Positions 17,512 to 25,400 of a DNA stretch of 64,000 nt are shown here, piece after piece. Position 1 is the stretch's first letter, and each line of letters begins with the position of its first letter. Source of the stretch: Streptomyces formicae (GTDB taxonomy: Bacteria > Actinomycetota > Actinomycetes > Streptomycetales > Streptomycetaceae). The notes beneath the pieces are model-generated. The model searched no databases. It worked only from the letters and a program-made list of their open reading frames with translations, and had not been told where the DNA came from. Location of the stretch: the NCBI RefSeq assembly GCF_002556545.1, contig NZ_CP022685.1, positions 6,054,001 through 6,118,000 on the forward strand, in the 5' to 3' direction. A program made the position numbers and the translations under genes.

Positions 17512-17533
17512 AGGGGCGCGGGGAACTGCGCAA
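17512..17533 (+). repeat. Dispersed 22-bp intergenic repeat, copy 2
   Basis: Same core as copy 1 with CAA in place of CGA at the end, 76 bp downstream of it, in the same orientation. Confidence 0.85.
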
Positions 17534-17636
17534 AACCCCGCCGCGGAAGCGCAAAACGGCTACACAGCCCCCGTCACGGAAGAGAAGCCGCACCGGGGAC
17601 CCGAGGAACGGGAAAACCGCCCAAGCCAGCGCAGCG

Positions 17637-18269
17637 TCACCGTTTGACGACACAGAGAAGCCCATCCCCCACCGGCACCAACGACGGCACCAGCTCCGCA
17701 CTCTCCCGCACCGTCCGCAAAAGATCCCGAAGCCGAAGCACCTCCACCGGCTGCGGCCCCGAGTCCACCGTCCTGCCGTCCGCGAAGACGCCCTCGAAGC
17801 AGACGAGCCCACCGGGCCGCAGCAGGCGCAACGATTCAGCGAGGTATTCGAGGGACTCCGTGCGGTCGCCGTCGCAGAAGACGAGGTCGTAGCCGCCGTC
17901 GGCGAGGCGGGGCAGGACGTCCAGCGCGCGCCCCGGGATGAACCGCGCCCGGTTCCCGGCGAACCCGGCCGCCCGGAAGGCCTGGCGGGCGAACTGCTGG
18001 CGGTCCGGCTCGGGATCGACCGTGGTCAGTACGCCGTCGGGCCGCATCCCGTGCAGCAGGTGGATCCCCGACACCCCGGTCCCGGTACCGATTTCGGCCA
18101 CCGCTTTCGCGTCAACGGTGGCGGCGAGCATCCGCAGCGCGGCGCCGGTGCCGGGCGACACCGAGGGCAGCCCTGTCTCCCGGGCCCGGTCCCGGGCCCA
18201 GCGCAGCGCCTCGTCCTCGGCGACAAAGGCGTCGGCGAACGCCCAGCTCGTCTGCCGGTTGCCGGTAAT
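17637..18269 (-). CDS. O-methyltransferase, probable ATT start
   Basis: A SAM-dependent methyltransferase of the catechol-O-methyltransferase-like group. AVAEIGTGTGVSG is motif I, LTTVDPEPDRQQFARQAF motif II and YDLVFCDGD motif III; the C-terminus is VPVGDGLLCVV. It is the counterpart of mycobacterial Rv1220c, divergent from sigE. No ATG or GTG exists in frame before the conserved NRQTSWAFADAFVAEDE. Only TTG at 18389 or 18368 would extend it, neither with a ribosome site. ATT at 18269 has AGGAG at a perfect 6-bp spacing, and a start there leaves the sigE promoter non-coding. I chose ATT. Substrate unknown. Confidence 0.75.
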   Translation of the reverse strand: MTGNRQTSWAFADAFVAEDEALRWARDRARETGLPSVSPGTGAALRMLAATVDAKAVAEIGTGTGVSGIHLLHGMRPDGVLTTVDPEPDRQQFARQAFRAAGFAGNRARFIPGRALDVLPRLADGGYDLVFCDGDRTESLEYLAESLRLLRPGGLVCFEGVFADGRTVDSGPQPVEVLRLRDLLRTVRESAELVPSLVPVGDGLLCVVKR

Positions 18270-18322
18270 GGCCCTCTCCTGTCCCCGTGGTTGCCTGGCC
18301 GTGACTGTATCCGTTGGGGCCG

Positions 18323-18348
18323 GGAACCCGCAGATGGGACCGGGCGTT
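18323..18348 (+). promoter_or_regulatory. ECF-sigma-type promoter upstream of sigE
   Basis: GGAAC (18323-18327), 17 bp, CGTT (18345-18348). This is the classical -35/-10 pair of group IV (ECF) sigma factors. Transcription would start near 18355, about 130 bp before the preferred sigE start. It suggests the gene activates itself. Confidence 0.7.
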
Positions 18349-18488
18349 ATGAGGGGGTGGGAGCGCAACGGGGGTAACGGATGGATCAAGACGGGAAGCG
18401 GGCGCGACGAAGGGGCAGGACACCTACGCGGAAGCCCGTACCAAATTCACGTAAAAACGCTTATCCGGAGCTAACGGGCGAGGTGGTT

Positions 18489-19262
18489 ATGGTAGGGGCT
18501 CCACTGGACACCACCAGAGCCGATAGGGGAGGTGCGGCTGCGTCCGCGGATCGGGGAGGAGCGCTCCGGCGTTTTCTCAGGTTGGCGGGTGAGCCGAAAT
18601 CCGTGACCAACACCGCTGACCGATTCCGTGCCGACGACTCCGCTCAGACCGCGACCTTTGCCGCTGACGCGGATGCGCAGGCGTGGACTCCGCCCACCTG
18701 GGAGGAGATCGTCAGCACGCACAGCGGCCGCGTATACCGCCTGGCGTATCGCCTGACCGGTAACCAGCACGACGCCGAGGACCTCACGCAAGAGGTCTTC
18801 GTCCGTGTCTTCCGGTCCCTTTCGACCTACACGCCCGGCACCTTCGAGGGCTGGCTGCACCGGATCACCACCAACCTCTTCCTGGACATGGTGCGTCGCA
18901 AGCAGCGCATCCGCTTCGACGCGCTCGGGGACGACGCGGCCGAGCGGCTGCCCAGCCGCGAGCCGTCGCCCCAGCAGGTCTTCAACGACACGCACTTCGA
19001 CGCGGACGTCCAGCAGGCGCTCGACACCCTCGCGCCCGAGTTCCGTGCCGCCGTGGTGCTCTGCGACATCGAGGGCCTGTCGTACGAGGAGATCGCCGCG
19101 ACCCTCGGCGTCAAGCTGGGTACGGTCCGCAGCCGTATCCACCGTGGCCGTTCGCAGCTGCGCAAGGCGCTCCAGCACCGCTCGCCCGAGGCCCGCGCCG
19201 AGCGCCGCTCGCTCGCGGTGACGGGGGCCGTGGTGCCGGGAGGAGGGGGCGCGACCGCGTGA
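18489..19262 (+). CDS. sigE: ECF RNA polymerase sigma factor SigE
   Basis: A 257-aa sigma factor. Region 2 ([31 protein letters not shown]) and region 4 ([40 protein letters not shown]) are complete. The order sigma, anti-sigma, htrA, tatB matches mycobacterial sigE-rseA-htrA-tatB, which responds to envelope stress. The ATG at 18489 has GAGG just upstream. An ATG at 18381 with GGGGG in front would add 36 basic residues; mycobacterial SigE is known for alternative starts, so both forms may be made. The name follows Mycobacterium and is not S. coelicolor SigE (SCO3356). Confidence 0.9.
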   Translation: MVGAPLDTTRADRGGAAASADRGGALRRFLRLAGEPKSVTNTADRFRADDSAQTATFAADADAQAWTPPTWEEIVSTHSGRVYRLAYRLTGNQHDAEDLTQEVFVRVFRSLSTYTPGTFEGWLHRITTNLFLDMVRRKQRIRFDALGDDAAERLPSREPSPQQVFNDTHFDADVQQALDTLAPEFRAAVVLCDIEGLSYEEIAATLGVKLGTVRSRIHRGRSQLRKALQHRSPEARAERRSLAVTGAVVPGGGGATA

Positions 19263-20266
19263 GTGGATCACGGTCGAATCCTGCCGAACGGCAACTAGCC
19301 GAGGCCGAGCAGCATCTGGGGGACCGACTCGCCGCCCTGGTGGACGGCGAGTTGGGCCATGACGCGCGCGAGCGCGTCCTCGCACATCTGGCGACCTGTC
19401 CGATGTGCAAGACCGAGGCCGACGCCCAGCGTCGCCTGAAGAACGTCTTCGCGCAGGCGGCCCCGCCGCCGCCGACCGAGAGCTTCCTGGCCAGGCTCCA
19501 AGGTCTTCCAGGAGGCGGCATCGAGCCCCCCGGGGACGGGGACGGTGACGGATTCGCCACCGGATCGACCGGATCGACGGGACTGCCCCGGTCCGGGGTC
19601 TTCGGCGTGAGCACGGAGTCCTTCGTGGGGTACGTGCCGTCCGGCATCCACGCCGCGGTGCTCCCCAGCGAGCAGCGGGGCTTCCGCATCCACGACGTCC
19701 GCAGGCCCGAGCCCGAGCGTTCCGCCTGGCGCGGGCGCCGGTTCGCGTTCGCCGCCGCGGGCGCGGTGTCGCTGGCCGCGATAGCGCTGGGCGGTGTCAC
19801 GGCGGTCGCCCCCGCCGATGTGAGCGACTCCCGCGCGGGCGGCTCCGGCAGCAACAGCAACGTGACTCCGCAGCGCACGCAGGGCTCGGGCCCCGCGGCG
19901 ACGTCGGACTCCACGCGGCGCCGCGGCGGCGGCAATCCGCTGTCGGTGCAGGGCAGGCGCCCCGGCGTCCTCGCGACGCCCGTCGCGCCGACCGAGGTGG
20001 CAGGGCCCTTGCTGCCCGGCGCCCCCGCGCAGCCCCTGCGGCAGCAGGACCCGGTGTACGCGTTGACCGCGCCGCTGGTGGGCGGTGCCACCGCGATGTC
20101 CCCGTTGATACGCCCGCCGTCCCCGGACCGCCGGGTCGCCGAGACCCAGGAGTCCGAACTGCCGGGCACGGGCGGCTCCCTGGGGCCCCTGGGTTCCGAG
20201 TCGTTCAGTGCCGCCACGTCGGCGCCCGACCCGGGACCGCTGAAGGGAACGTCGCAGCTGCGCTGA
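19259..20266 (+). CDS. rseA: Membrane anti-sigma factor of the zinc (ZAS/RseA) family
   Basis: 335 aa. The zinc anti-sigma domain is at residues 10-60, with the ligand pattern in [18 protein letters not shown] (His, then His-x3-Cys-x2-Cys). A Gly/Asp-rich linker follows. One transmembrane helix is near residues 160-185 ([19 protein letters not shown]), then a 140-residue disordered extracytoplasmic tail. GTG start overlapping the sigma gene stop by 4 bp. It should sequester SigE at the membrane and release it on stress, as RseA does in mycobacteria. The neighbouring HtrA may process it (inference). Confidence 0.88.
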   Translation: MSGSRSNPAERQLAEAEQHLGDRLAALVDGELGHDARERVLAHLATCPMCKTEADAQRRLKNVFAQAAPPPPTESFLARLQGLPGGGIEPPGDGDGDGFATGSTGSTGLPRSGVFGVSTESFVGYVPSGIHAAVLPSEQRGFRIHDVRRPEPERSAWRGRRFAFAAAGAVSLAAIALGGVTAVAPADVSDSRAGGSGSNSNVTPQRTQGSGPAATSDSTRRRGGGNPLSVQGRRPGVLATPVAPTEVAGPLLPGAPAQPLRQQDPVYALTAPLVGGATAMSPLIRPPSPDRRVAETQESELPGTGGSLGPLGSESFSAATSAPDPGPLKGTSQLR

Positions 20267-20396
20267 CGTGACGTCGCCCTGCGCTCCGGCGGGCGAACCT
20301 GGTTGAATCCTCGGTGGGCCGTGCTTGCCGAGGACTCGGCGGGCGCGGGGTTGAGTACCTAATCGGCGTCCGCCGCGGGCCAGTTGTGGGGAGAAC

Positions 20397-22139
20397 ATGG
20401 ACGAGGGGAAGCCCACGAAGGCGAAGTGGTGGAGCCGCCCCCGGCCGGAGGTACCGGGCATCGCGCCCGCGCCGCAGCAGGAGTCGCAGCAGGACCGGCA
20501 CGCACCGCGGGCGGCCCCGGATCCGGCCCAGCCCTCGCCCCCGGCCGCCGGGGCGCCGCACGGCCCGATACCGCACGCTCCGATACCGGGTGGCCCGACG
20601 CCGCCCGTGGGCACGGGGTTCGACGCGGCCCCGCAGGGCCCCGCCCCCGAGCGCACGGCACCGGCCGACGCGCTGCCGCCCGTTCCCGCGCGGCCCGCCC
20701 CGGACGCCGCCGCGCCCGCCGAGCGGCCGCGCCCCCTGCACGATCCGGACCCGTACAGCACCCCGCCGTACGGCGAACCGGGCCCCTGGGCCCCCGCCCC
20801 GCCGGTGCAGCACCCGGTGGCGACCCCGGCCCACGGCACCGCGCTCCCCCCGACCTCACCGCCCCCGCACGGGGCGACCCCGCCGCACGGCACCCAGGCG
20901 CCCGTCCCGCCCCCGTACGACGGCTCCACGCCCCCGCGGGGCGGTGTGCCCCGGCAGCCGTACGACCCCTGGAACGCGCCGCTCCAGCAGACCGGTTCGC
21001 TGCCCCCCGAGCCGCCGGAGAAGCAGCGCAAGCGGGCGCGGCGGGTGGTGGTGGTCGGGTTCGTGGTGATCGCTCTCGTGGCCGGAGGGATCGGCGGTGC
21101 GATCGGGTCGTATCTGGAGCGCAACGGCGGCGTCGGTGAGATCGAGCTTCCGCAGGCGGGCACGGAGTCCAAGGACCGGCCCAAGGGCAGCGTCGCGGGC
21201 ATCGCGTCCGCGGCCCTGCCCGGCGTCGTGACCCTGCACGTCAGCGGCGACTCGGCGCAGGGCACAGGGACCGGATTCGTCCTGGACGCCAAAGGCCACA
21301 TCCTGACCAACAACCACGTCGTCGAGCCCGCGGGGACCGGCGGCGAGATCACGGTGACCTTCAGCGGCGGCGAGACCGCCAAGGCCGAGGTCATCGGCCG
21401 CGACTCCGGCTACGACCTGGCCGTCGTCAAGGTCTCCGGCGTCCGCGGACTGCACCCCCTGCCCCTCGGGAACTCCGAGAACGTCCAGGTCGGCGACCCC
21501 GTCGTAGCGATCGGCGCCCCCTTCGACCTGGAGAACACGGTGACCTCCGGGATCATCAGCGCCAAGGAGCGGCCCATCACCGCGGGCGGCGAGAAGGGCG
21601 ACGGCAGCGACATCTCGTACGTCGACGCGCTCCAGACGGACGCCCCCATCAACCCGGGCAACTCGGGCGGCCCGCTGGTCGATTCGAAGGCCCGCGTCGT
21701 CGGCATCAACAGCGCCATACGCTCCGCCGACGAGGGCTCCGAGCAGGGCGGCGGCCAGGCGGGGTCGATCGGCCTCGGCTTCGCCATCCCCATCAACCAG
21801 GGCAAGCGCGTCGCCGAGGAGCTGATCAACTTCGGCAAGGCGACGCACCCGGTGATCGGCGTCACGCTCGACACCGAGTTCACCGGCGACGGCGCCCGCA
21901 TCGCCGACAAGGGCAGGGACGGCGGCCCCGCCGTCAACGCGGGAGGACCCGGCGACCGGGCGGGTCTCAAGCCCGGCGACGTCATCACCGAGGTGGACGG
22001 GAACGCCGTGCACTCCAGCGACGAGCTCATCATCAAGGTCCGCGCGCACCGCCCCAAGGACCGCCTGGCGCTGACCGTCGAGCGCGGCGGCGCGGACCGC
22101 GAGGTGACGTTGGTGCTCGGCTCGGCCGGCGGGAGCTGA
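20397..22139 (+). CDS. htrA: HtrA-family membrane-anchored serine protease with PDZ domain
   Basis: 580 aa. Residues 1-200 are Pro-rich and cytoplasmic, then a transmembrane helix (about 218-240). The trypsin-like domain has His307 (NNHVVEP), Asp340 (SGYDLAVVK) and Ser423 (NPGNSGGPL). One PDZ domain near residues 485-575 has GPGDRAGLKPGDVI. The triad is complete, so it should be an active envelope protease. The ATG at 20397 follows GGGGAG. It lies 131 bp after the anti-sigma gene. A weak ECF-like box at 20246 may drive it. Likely target: misfolded envelope proteins and possibly the anti-sigma factor (inference). Confidence 0.93.
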   Translation: MDEGKPTKAKWWSRPRPEVPGIAPAPQQESQQDRHAPRAAPDPAQPSPPAAGAPHGPIPHAPIPGGPTPPVGTGFDAAPQGPAPERTAPADALPPVPARPAPDAAAPAERPRPLHDPDPYSTPPYGEPGPWAPAPPVQHPVATPAHGTALPPTSPPPHGATPPHGTQAPVPPPYDGSTPPRGGVPRQPYDPWNAPLQQTGSLPPEPPEKQRKRARRVVVVGFVVIALVAGGIGGAIGSYLERNGGVGEIELPQAGTESKDRPKGSVAGIASAALPGVVTLHVSGDSAQGTGTGFVLDAKGHILTNNHVVEPAGTGGEITVTFSGGETAKAEVIGRDSGYDLAVVKVSGVRGLHPLPLGNSENVQVGDPVVAIGAPFDLENTVTSGIISAKERPITAGGEKGDGSDISYVDALQTDAPINPGNSGGPLVDSKARVVGINSAIRSADEGSEQGGGQAGSIGLGFAIPINQGKRVAEELINFGKATHPVIGVTLDTEFTGDGARIADKGRDGGPAVNAGGPGDRAGLKPGDVITEVDGNAVHSSDELIIKVRAHRPKDRLALTVERGGADREVTLVLGSAGGS

Positions 22140-22279
22140 GTAAAGGACTGGCCAGGTGTGTCCCGGGTTGTCGTGCAGCGGCTACCGGACGGACACGAGC
22201 GGCGGGTACCGTGGTCACGGTCCAGACCACGCATACGGGCTGAGGACAAACGGGCTGAGGACATCGCAAGGAGCTCAAG

Positions 22280-22750
22280 GTGTTCAATGACATTGGCGCA
22301 CTCGAGATAGTGACGCTGGTCGTCCTCGCCGTGCTCATTTTCGGTCCCGACAAGCTGCCGAAGGTCATTCAGGACGTCTCCCGCACGATCCGCAAGATCC
22401 GCGAGTTCTCCGACAGCGCGAAGGCGGACATAAGGGAAGAGCTGGGCCCGGAGTTCAAGGACTTCGAGTTCGAGGACCTGAACCCGAAGAAGTTCATCCG
22501 CAAGCAGCTCGACAACGACGAGCTCGGGCTCAAGGAAATCCGCAACGGCTTCGACCTGAAGAAGGAGATGAACGAGGTCGCGGACGCCGTGCACGGCCGC
22601 GAGAGCGATTCCTCGGACGACTCCGACGACTCCTCGGAGGCGCCCGCCGCGCTCTCCAAGGGGGCCCGCGTCGACATGCTGAAGAAGCCCGCGGAGCCCA
22701 AGAAGCTCGACGCGGGGGACCGCCCGCCTTTCGACGCGGACGCCACCTGA
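22280..22750 (+). CDS. tatB: Sec-independent protein translocase subunit TatB
   Basis: 156 aa. The N-terminal transmembrane helix and hinge read IVTLVVLAVLIFGPDKLPKVIQDV, where FGPDKLP is the TatA/B hinge. A long amphipathic, charged helix follows (RTIRKIREFSDSAKADIREELG). The extended C-terminus and the linkage to sigE/htrA identify TatB rather than TatA. The tail is acidic, with a Ser/Asp run. The GTG start at 22280 follows AAGGAG. Two 14-bp direct repeats (ACGGGCTGAGGACA) lie just upstream. Confidence 0.93.
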   Translation: MFNDIGALEIVTLVVLAVLIFGPDKLPKVIQDVSRTIRKIREFSDSAKADIREELGPEFKDFEFEDLNPKKFIRKQLDNDELGLKEIRNGFDLKKEMNEVADAVHGRESDSSDDSDDSSEAPAALSKGARVDMLKKPAEPKKLDAGDRPPFDADAT

Positions 22751-22870
22751 GCCATCGCCTGAGCCGCCGCCGGGAACCGGTGTGGCTATCCTGCCTTGTT
22801 GTCCGGCGTGAGGACGCCCGAGGGGGGCGGGCCGCTCCGGACCGACGAGAGCGAGGAGGCGGCCGGGTAC

Positions 22871-23539
22871 ATGGAGACGACAAGTCGGGTAGGCGCGCAG
22901 GCGCCGGCCGCGGACGGCACCGCACAAGCGGTGCCCTCCGCCCGGCGCACGGTCGACGGCTACCTGCTGGCGCCCTTCCCCTGGTACGGCCTTGACGAGG
23001 CCTTCACGGGGCAGCGCTGGCTGATGCAGGTCGGCGCGACGGCGGACGGTGCCGTGGAGCACGGTTCGATCGGGCACGGTGACGAGCCGTCGGTCCGGGC
23101 CGAGGGCACCCTCGGCACCAGCGACAAGGAGCGCTTCGCGGTCGTGGTGACCGTCGCGGCCAATCCCGTGCGGCGCAGCTCCGACGGCACCGGCGTCCTG
23201 GAGGCCACCTCGGTCTCCTCGGCGGCCTGGCTCGCCGGTGTGGGCCTGCTGACCCACACCTGGCCCGGGCAGATGGACCACACGCTGCGCGACGACTGGC
23301 TGGACCAGCAGACGGAGACGGCCTGGGCCCTCGCGGACGATCTGGAGGGCTCCGACTGGTCGGCGCTCTCGCTGCCGGTGGACGGGGTGCCGACGCCGTT
23401 CCACTACCGCGAGTCCGAGTTCGGGTGGGTGCTGGCGGGGTCCACGAAGGAGGGCGTGCACCTCGGCGCCTACGGGCGCGGGATGAGTGCGTACGGGCTC
23501 GGCTTCGCCGTCATCAAGGACATCACCGCGTACGCCTGA
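22871..23539 (+). CDS. Conserved hypothetical protein
   Basis: 222 aa, no recognised catalytic motif and no signal peptide. Mixed alpha/beta sequence with aromatic stretches (YLLAPFPWYGLDEAF, FHYRESEFGWVLAG, YGRGMSAYGLGFAVIKDITAYA). I recall similar proteins in other Streptomyces at this place between tatB and mrp. The ATG at 22871 has GAGGAGG 11 bp upstream; the frame continues to a TTG at 22796. It converges on mrp, with a repeat element between. Function unknown. Confidence 0.7.
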   Translation: METTSRVGAQAPAADGTAQAVPSARRTVDGYLLAPFPWYGLDEAFTGQRWLMQVGATADGAVEHGSIGHGDEPSVRAEGTLGTSDKERFAVVVTVAANPVRRSSDGTGVLEATSVSSAAWLAGVGLLTHTWPGQMDHTLRDDWLDQQTETAWALADDLEGSDWSALSLPVDGVPTPFHYRESEFGWVLAGSTKEGVHLGAYGRGMSAYGLGFAVIKDITAYA

Positions 23540-23560
23540 CACTCCGTGGGGCGCGTGGTT

Positions 23561-23645
23561 CTGTGCGGGTCGACCGTGGCTGGTCGCGCCCACGCGGCGG
23601 AGCCGCAAATTGACACAGTCCCGCGCCCCTTACGGGGCGCTCCTA
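23561..23645 (-). repeat. Intergenic repeat related to the 22-bp family
   Basis: Contains CCCGCGCCCCTTACGGGGCG and the conserved-looking lead CGCCCACGCGGCGGAGCCGCA. The core is a diverged form of the 22-bp repeat seen at 17436 and elsewhere. GCCCCTTACGGGGC forms a 5-bp stem. It lies between convergent stops (23539 and 23665). Confidence 0.6.
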
Positions 23646-23664
23646 CCGGGGCACCTCTCAGAAC

Positions 23665-24798
23665 TCAGAACTTGTTGCGCGGCGTGACCCCGAGCGACAT
23701 GCCCGCGAGGCCGCGCTGGCGGCCGCCCAGCTTGCCCGCGATCGCGCGCAGCGCCGAGCCCGCGGGGGAGTCCGGGTCGGTCAGGACGACGGGCTTGCCC
23801 TCGTCGCCGCCCTCGCGCAGGCGGACGTCGATCGGGATGGAGCCGAGGACGGGGACCGTCGCCCCCGTCGTCTTCGTGAGGCCCTCGGCGACCCGCTGGC
23901 CGCCGCCCGTGCCGAACACGTCGACCATCTCGTCGCAGTGCGGGCAGGGCAGCCCGGACATGTTCTCGACGACGCCGACGATCTTCTGGTGGGTCTGCAC
24001 GGCGATGGAGCCCGCGCGCTCGGCGACCTCGGCCGCGGCCTGCTGGGGCGTGGTGACGACGAGGATCTCGGCGTTCGGCACGAGCTGCGCCACGGAGATC
24101 GCGATGTCGCCCGTGCCCGGCGGCAGGTCCAGGAGCAGCACGTCCAGGTCGCCCCAGAAGACGTCGGCGAGGAACTGCTGGAGGGCGCGGTGCAGCATCG
24201 GTCCTCGCCACACGACCGGTGCGTTGCCCGGGGTGAACATGCCGATGGAGATGACCTTCACGCCGTTCGCGGACGGCGGCATGATCATGTTCTCGACCTG
24301 GGTGGGCTTGCCGTCGGCGCCCAGCATGCGGGGGACGGAGTGGCCGTAGATGTCCGCGTCCACGACGCCGACCTTCAGGCCGTCCGCCGCCATCGCGGCC
24401 GCCAGGTTCACCGTCACCGAGGACTTGCCGACGCCGCCCTTGCCGGAGGCGACCGCGTAGACGCGGGTGAGGGAGCCCGGCTTGGCGAAGGGGACCTCGC
24501 GCTCGGCGGTGCCGCCGCGCAGCGCGGCGGCCAGCTCCTTGCGCTGGTCGTCGCTCATCACGTCGAGCGTCACGTCGACGCGCGTGACGCCTTCGACGGC
24601 CGCGACCGCGTCCGTCACGTTCTTGGTGATCGTCTCGCGCATCGGGCAGCCGGAGACCGTCAGGTACACGGTGACCGCCACCGCCCCGTCGGGGGCGATG
24701 TCCACCGATTTGACCATCCCCAGCTCGGTGATGGGTCGCTGGATCTCGGGGTCGTTCACCGTCGCCAGTGCTTCAAGCACCGCGTCTTCCGTAGCCAT
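23665..24798 (-). CDS. mrp: Mrp/NBP35-family iron-sulfur cluster carrier ATPase
   Basis: 377 aa. A DUF59/MIP18 domain spans residues 5-90 (LATVNDPEIQRPITELGMV, then SGCPMRETI). The deviant Walker A SGKGGVGKSS lies near 117 and DADIYGHSVP follows. PPGTGD is the switch region. The CPHC pair (SGLPCPHC) near 275 can bind a bridging cluster. All hallmarks of an Fe-S scaffold/carrier are present. ATG at 24798. It precedes the DUF1003 and MgtE_N/CBS genes on the same strand, as Rv1229c does in mycobacteria. Confidence 0.92.
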   Translation of the reverse strand: MATEDAVLEALATVNDPEIQRPITELGMVKSVDIAPDGAVAVTVYLTVSGCPMRETITKNVTDAVAAVEGVTRVDVTLDVMSDDQRKELAAALRGGTAEREVPFAKPGSLTRVYAVASGKGGVGKSSVTVNLAAAMAADGLKVGVVDADIYGHSVPRMLGADGKPTQVENMIMPPSANGVKVISIGMFTPGNAPVVWRGPMLHRALQQFLADVFWGDLDVLLLDLPPGTGDIAISVAQLVPNAEILVVTTPQQAAAEVAERAGSIAVQTHQKIVGVVENMSGLPCPHCDEMVDVFGTGGGQRVAEGLTKTTGATVPVLGSIPIDVRLREGGDEGKPVVLTDPDSPAGSALRAIAGKLGGRQRGLAGMSLGVTPRNKF

Positions 24799-24842
24799 AC
24801 GACCGATAGTACGGCGCGGTAACCCGGGCCGGGAAAGGCCCG

Positions 24843-25400
24843 TCAACGGTCGCCTACATCACTTCCCCGCGAGCGCTCCTGCGGGAATACGGCGCGCTGC
24901 TCCTCCAGCTCCTTGACCAGGTCCTGGAGTTCGGAACGGATCCAGTCGCGGGTGGCGACCTCGCCGAGCCCCATGCGGAGCGAGGCGATCTCGCGGGTGA
25001 GGTACTCGGTGTCCGCGATGGAGCGCTCGTTCTGCTTGCGGTCCTGTTCGAGGTTGACGCGGTCGCGGTCGTCCTGGCGGTTCTGCGCGAGCAGGATCAG
25101 CGGAGCGGCGTACGACGCCTGGAGGGAGAGCATCAGCGTCAGGAAGATGAACGGGTACTGGTCGAAGCGGTACGCGTCCGGGGCGGCGATGTTCCACACC
25201 ACCCACATGATGATGACGACCGTCATCCAGACGATGAACCGGCCCGTGCCGAGGAACCGGGCGATCCGCTCGGACATCCGCCCGAACGCCTCGGGGTCGT
25301 AGTCGGGCAGCAGCTTGGTGCGCGGGACGCGCGGCTGGTCGAGGCGGAATCGGGAGGGCCTCGGCTCGGCGCGGTTCTCGCGGTCGCGGTCAGCCGCCAT
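24843..25400 (-). CDS. DUF1003 membrane protein
   Basis: 185 aa. Two transmembrane helices (about 56-72 and 80-103) come with the DUF1003 signature FGRMSERIARFLGTGRFIVWM and FPFIFLTLMLSLQASYAAPLIL-like wording. A long cytoplasmic coiled coil follows (QNRQDDRDRVNLEQDRKQNE). The start overlaps the end of the MgtE_N/CBS gene by 11 bp, so the two are coupled. Mycobacteria have the same pair (Rv1231c-Rv1232c, from memory). Role unknown; the neighbours suggest divalent cations. Confidence 0.88.
   Translation of the reverse strand: MAADRDRENRAEPRPSRFRLDQPRVPRTKLLPDYDPEAFGRMSERIARFLGTGRFIVWMTVVIIMWVVWNIAAPDAYRFDQYPFIFLTLMLSLQASYAAPLILLAQNRQDDRDRVNLEQDRKQNERSIADTEYLTREIASLRMGLGEVATRDWIRSELQDLVKELEEQRAVFPQERSRGSDVGDR

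Noticed and set aside
18270..18389. TTG-started N-terminal extension of the methyltransferase
   Set aside because: No ribosome sites at either TTG, Pro-rich unconserved residues, and it would cover the sigE promoter.
19295..21394. 699-codon minus-strand frame opposite the anti-sigma and htrA genes
   Set aside because: Antisense to two well-supported genes; no family features.
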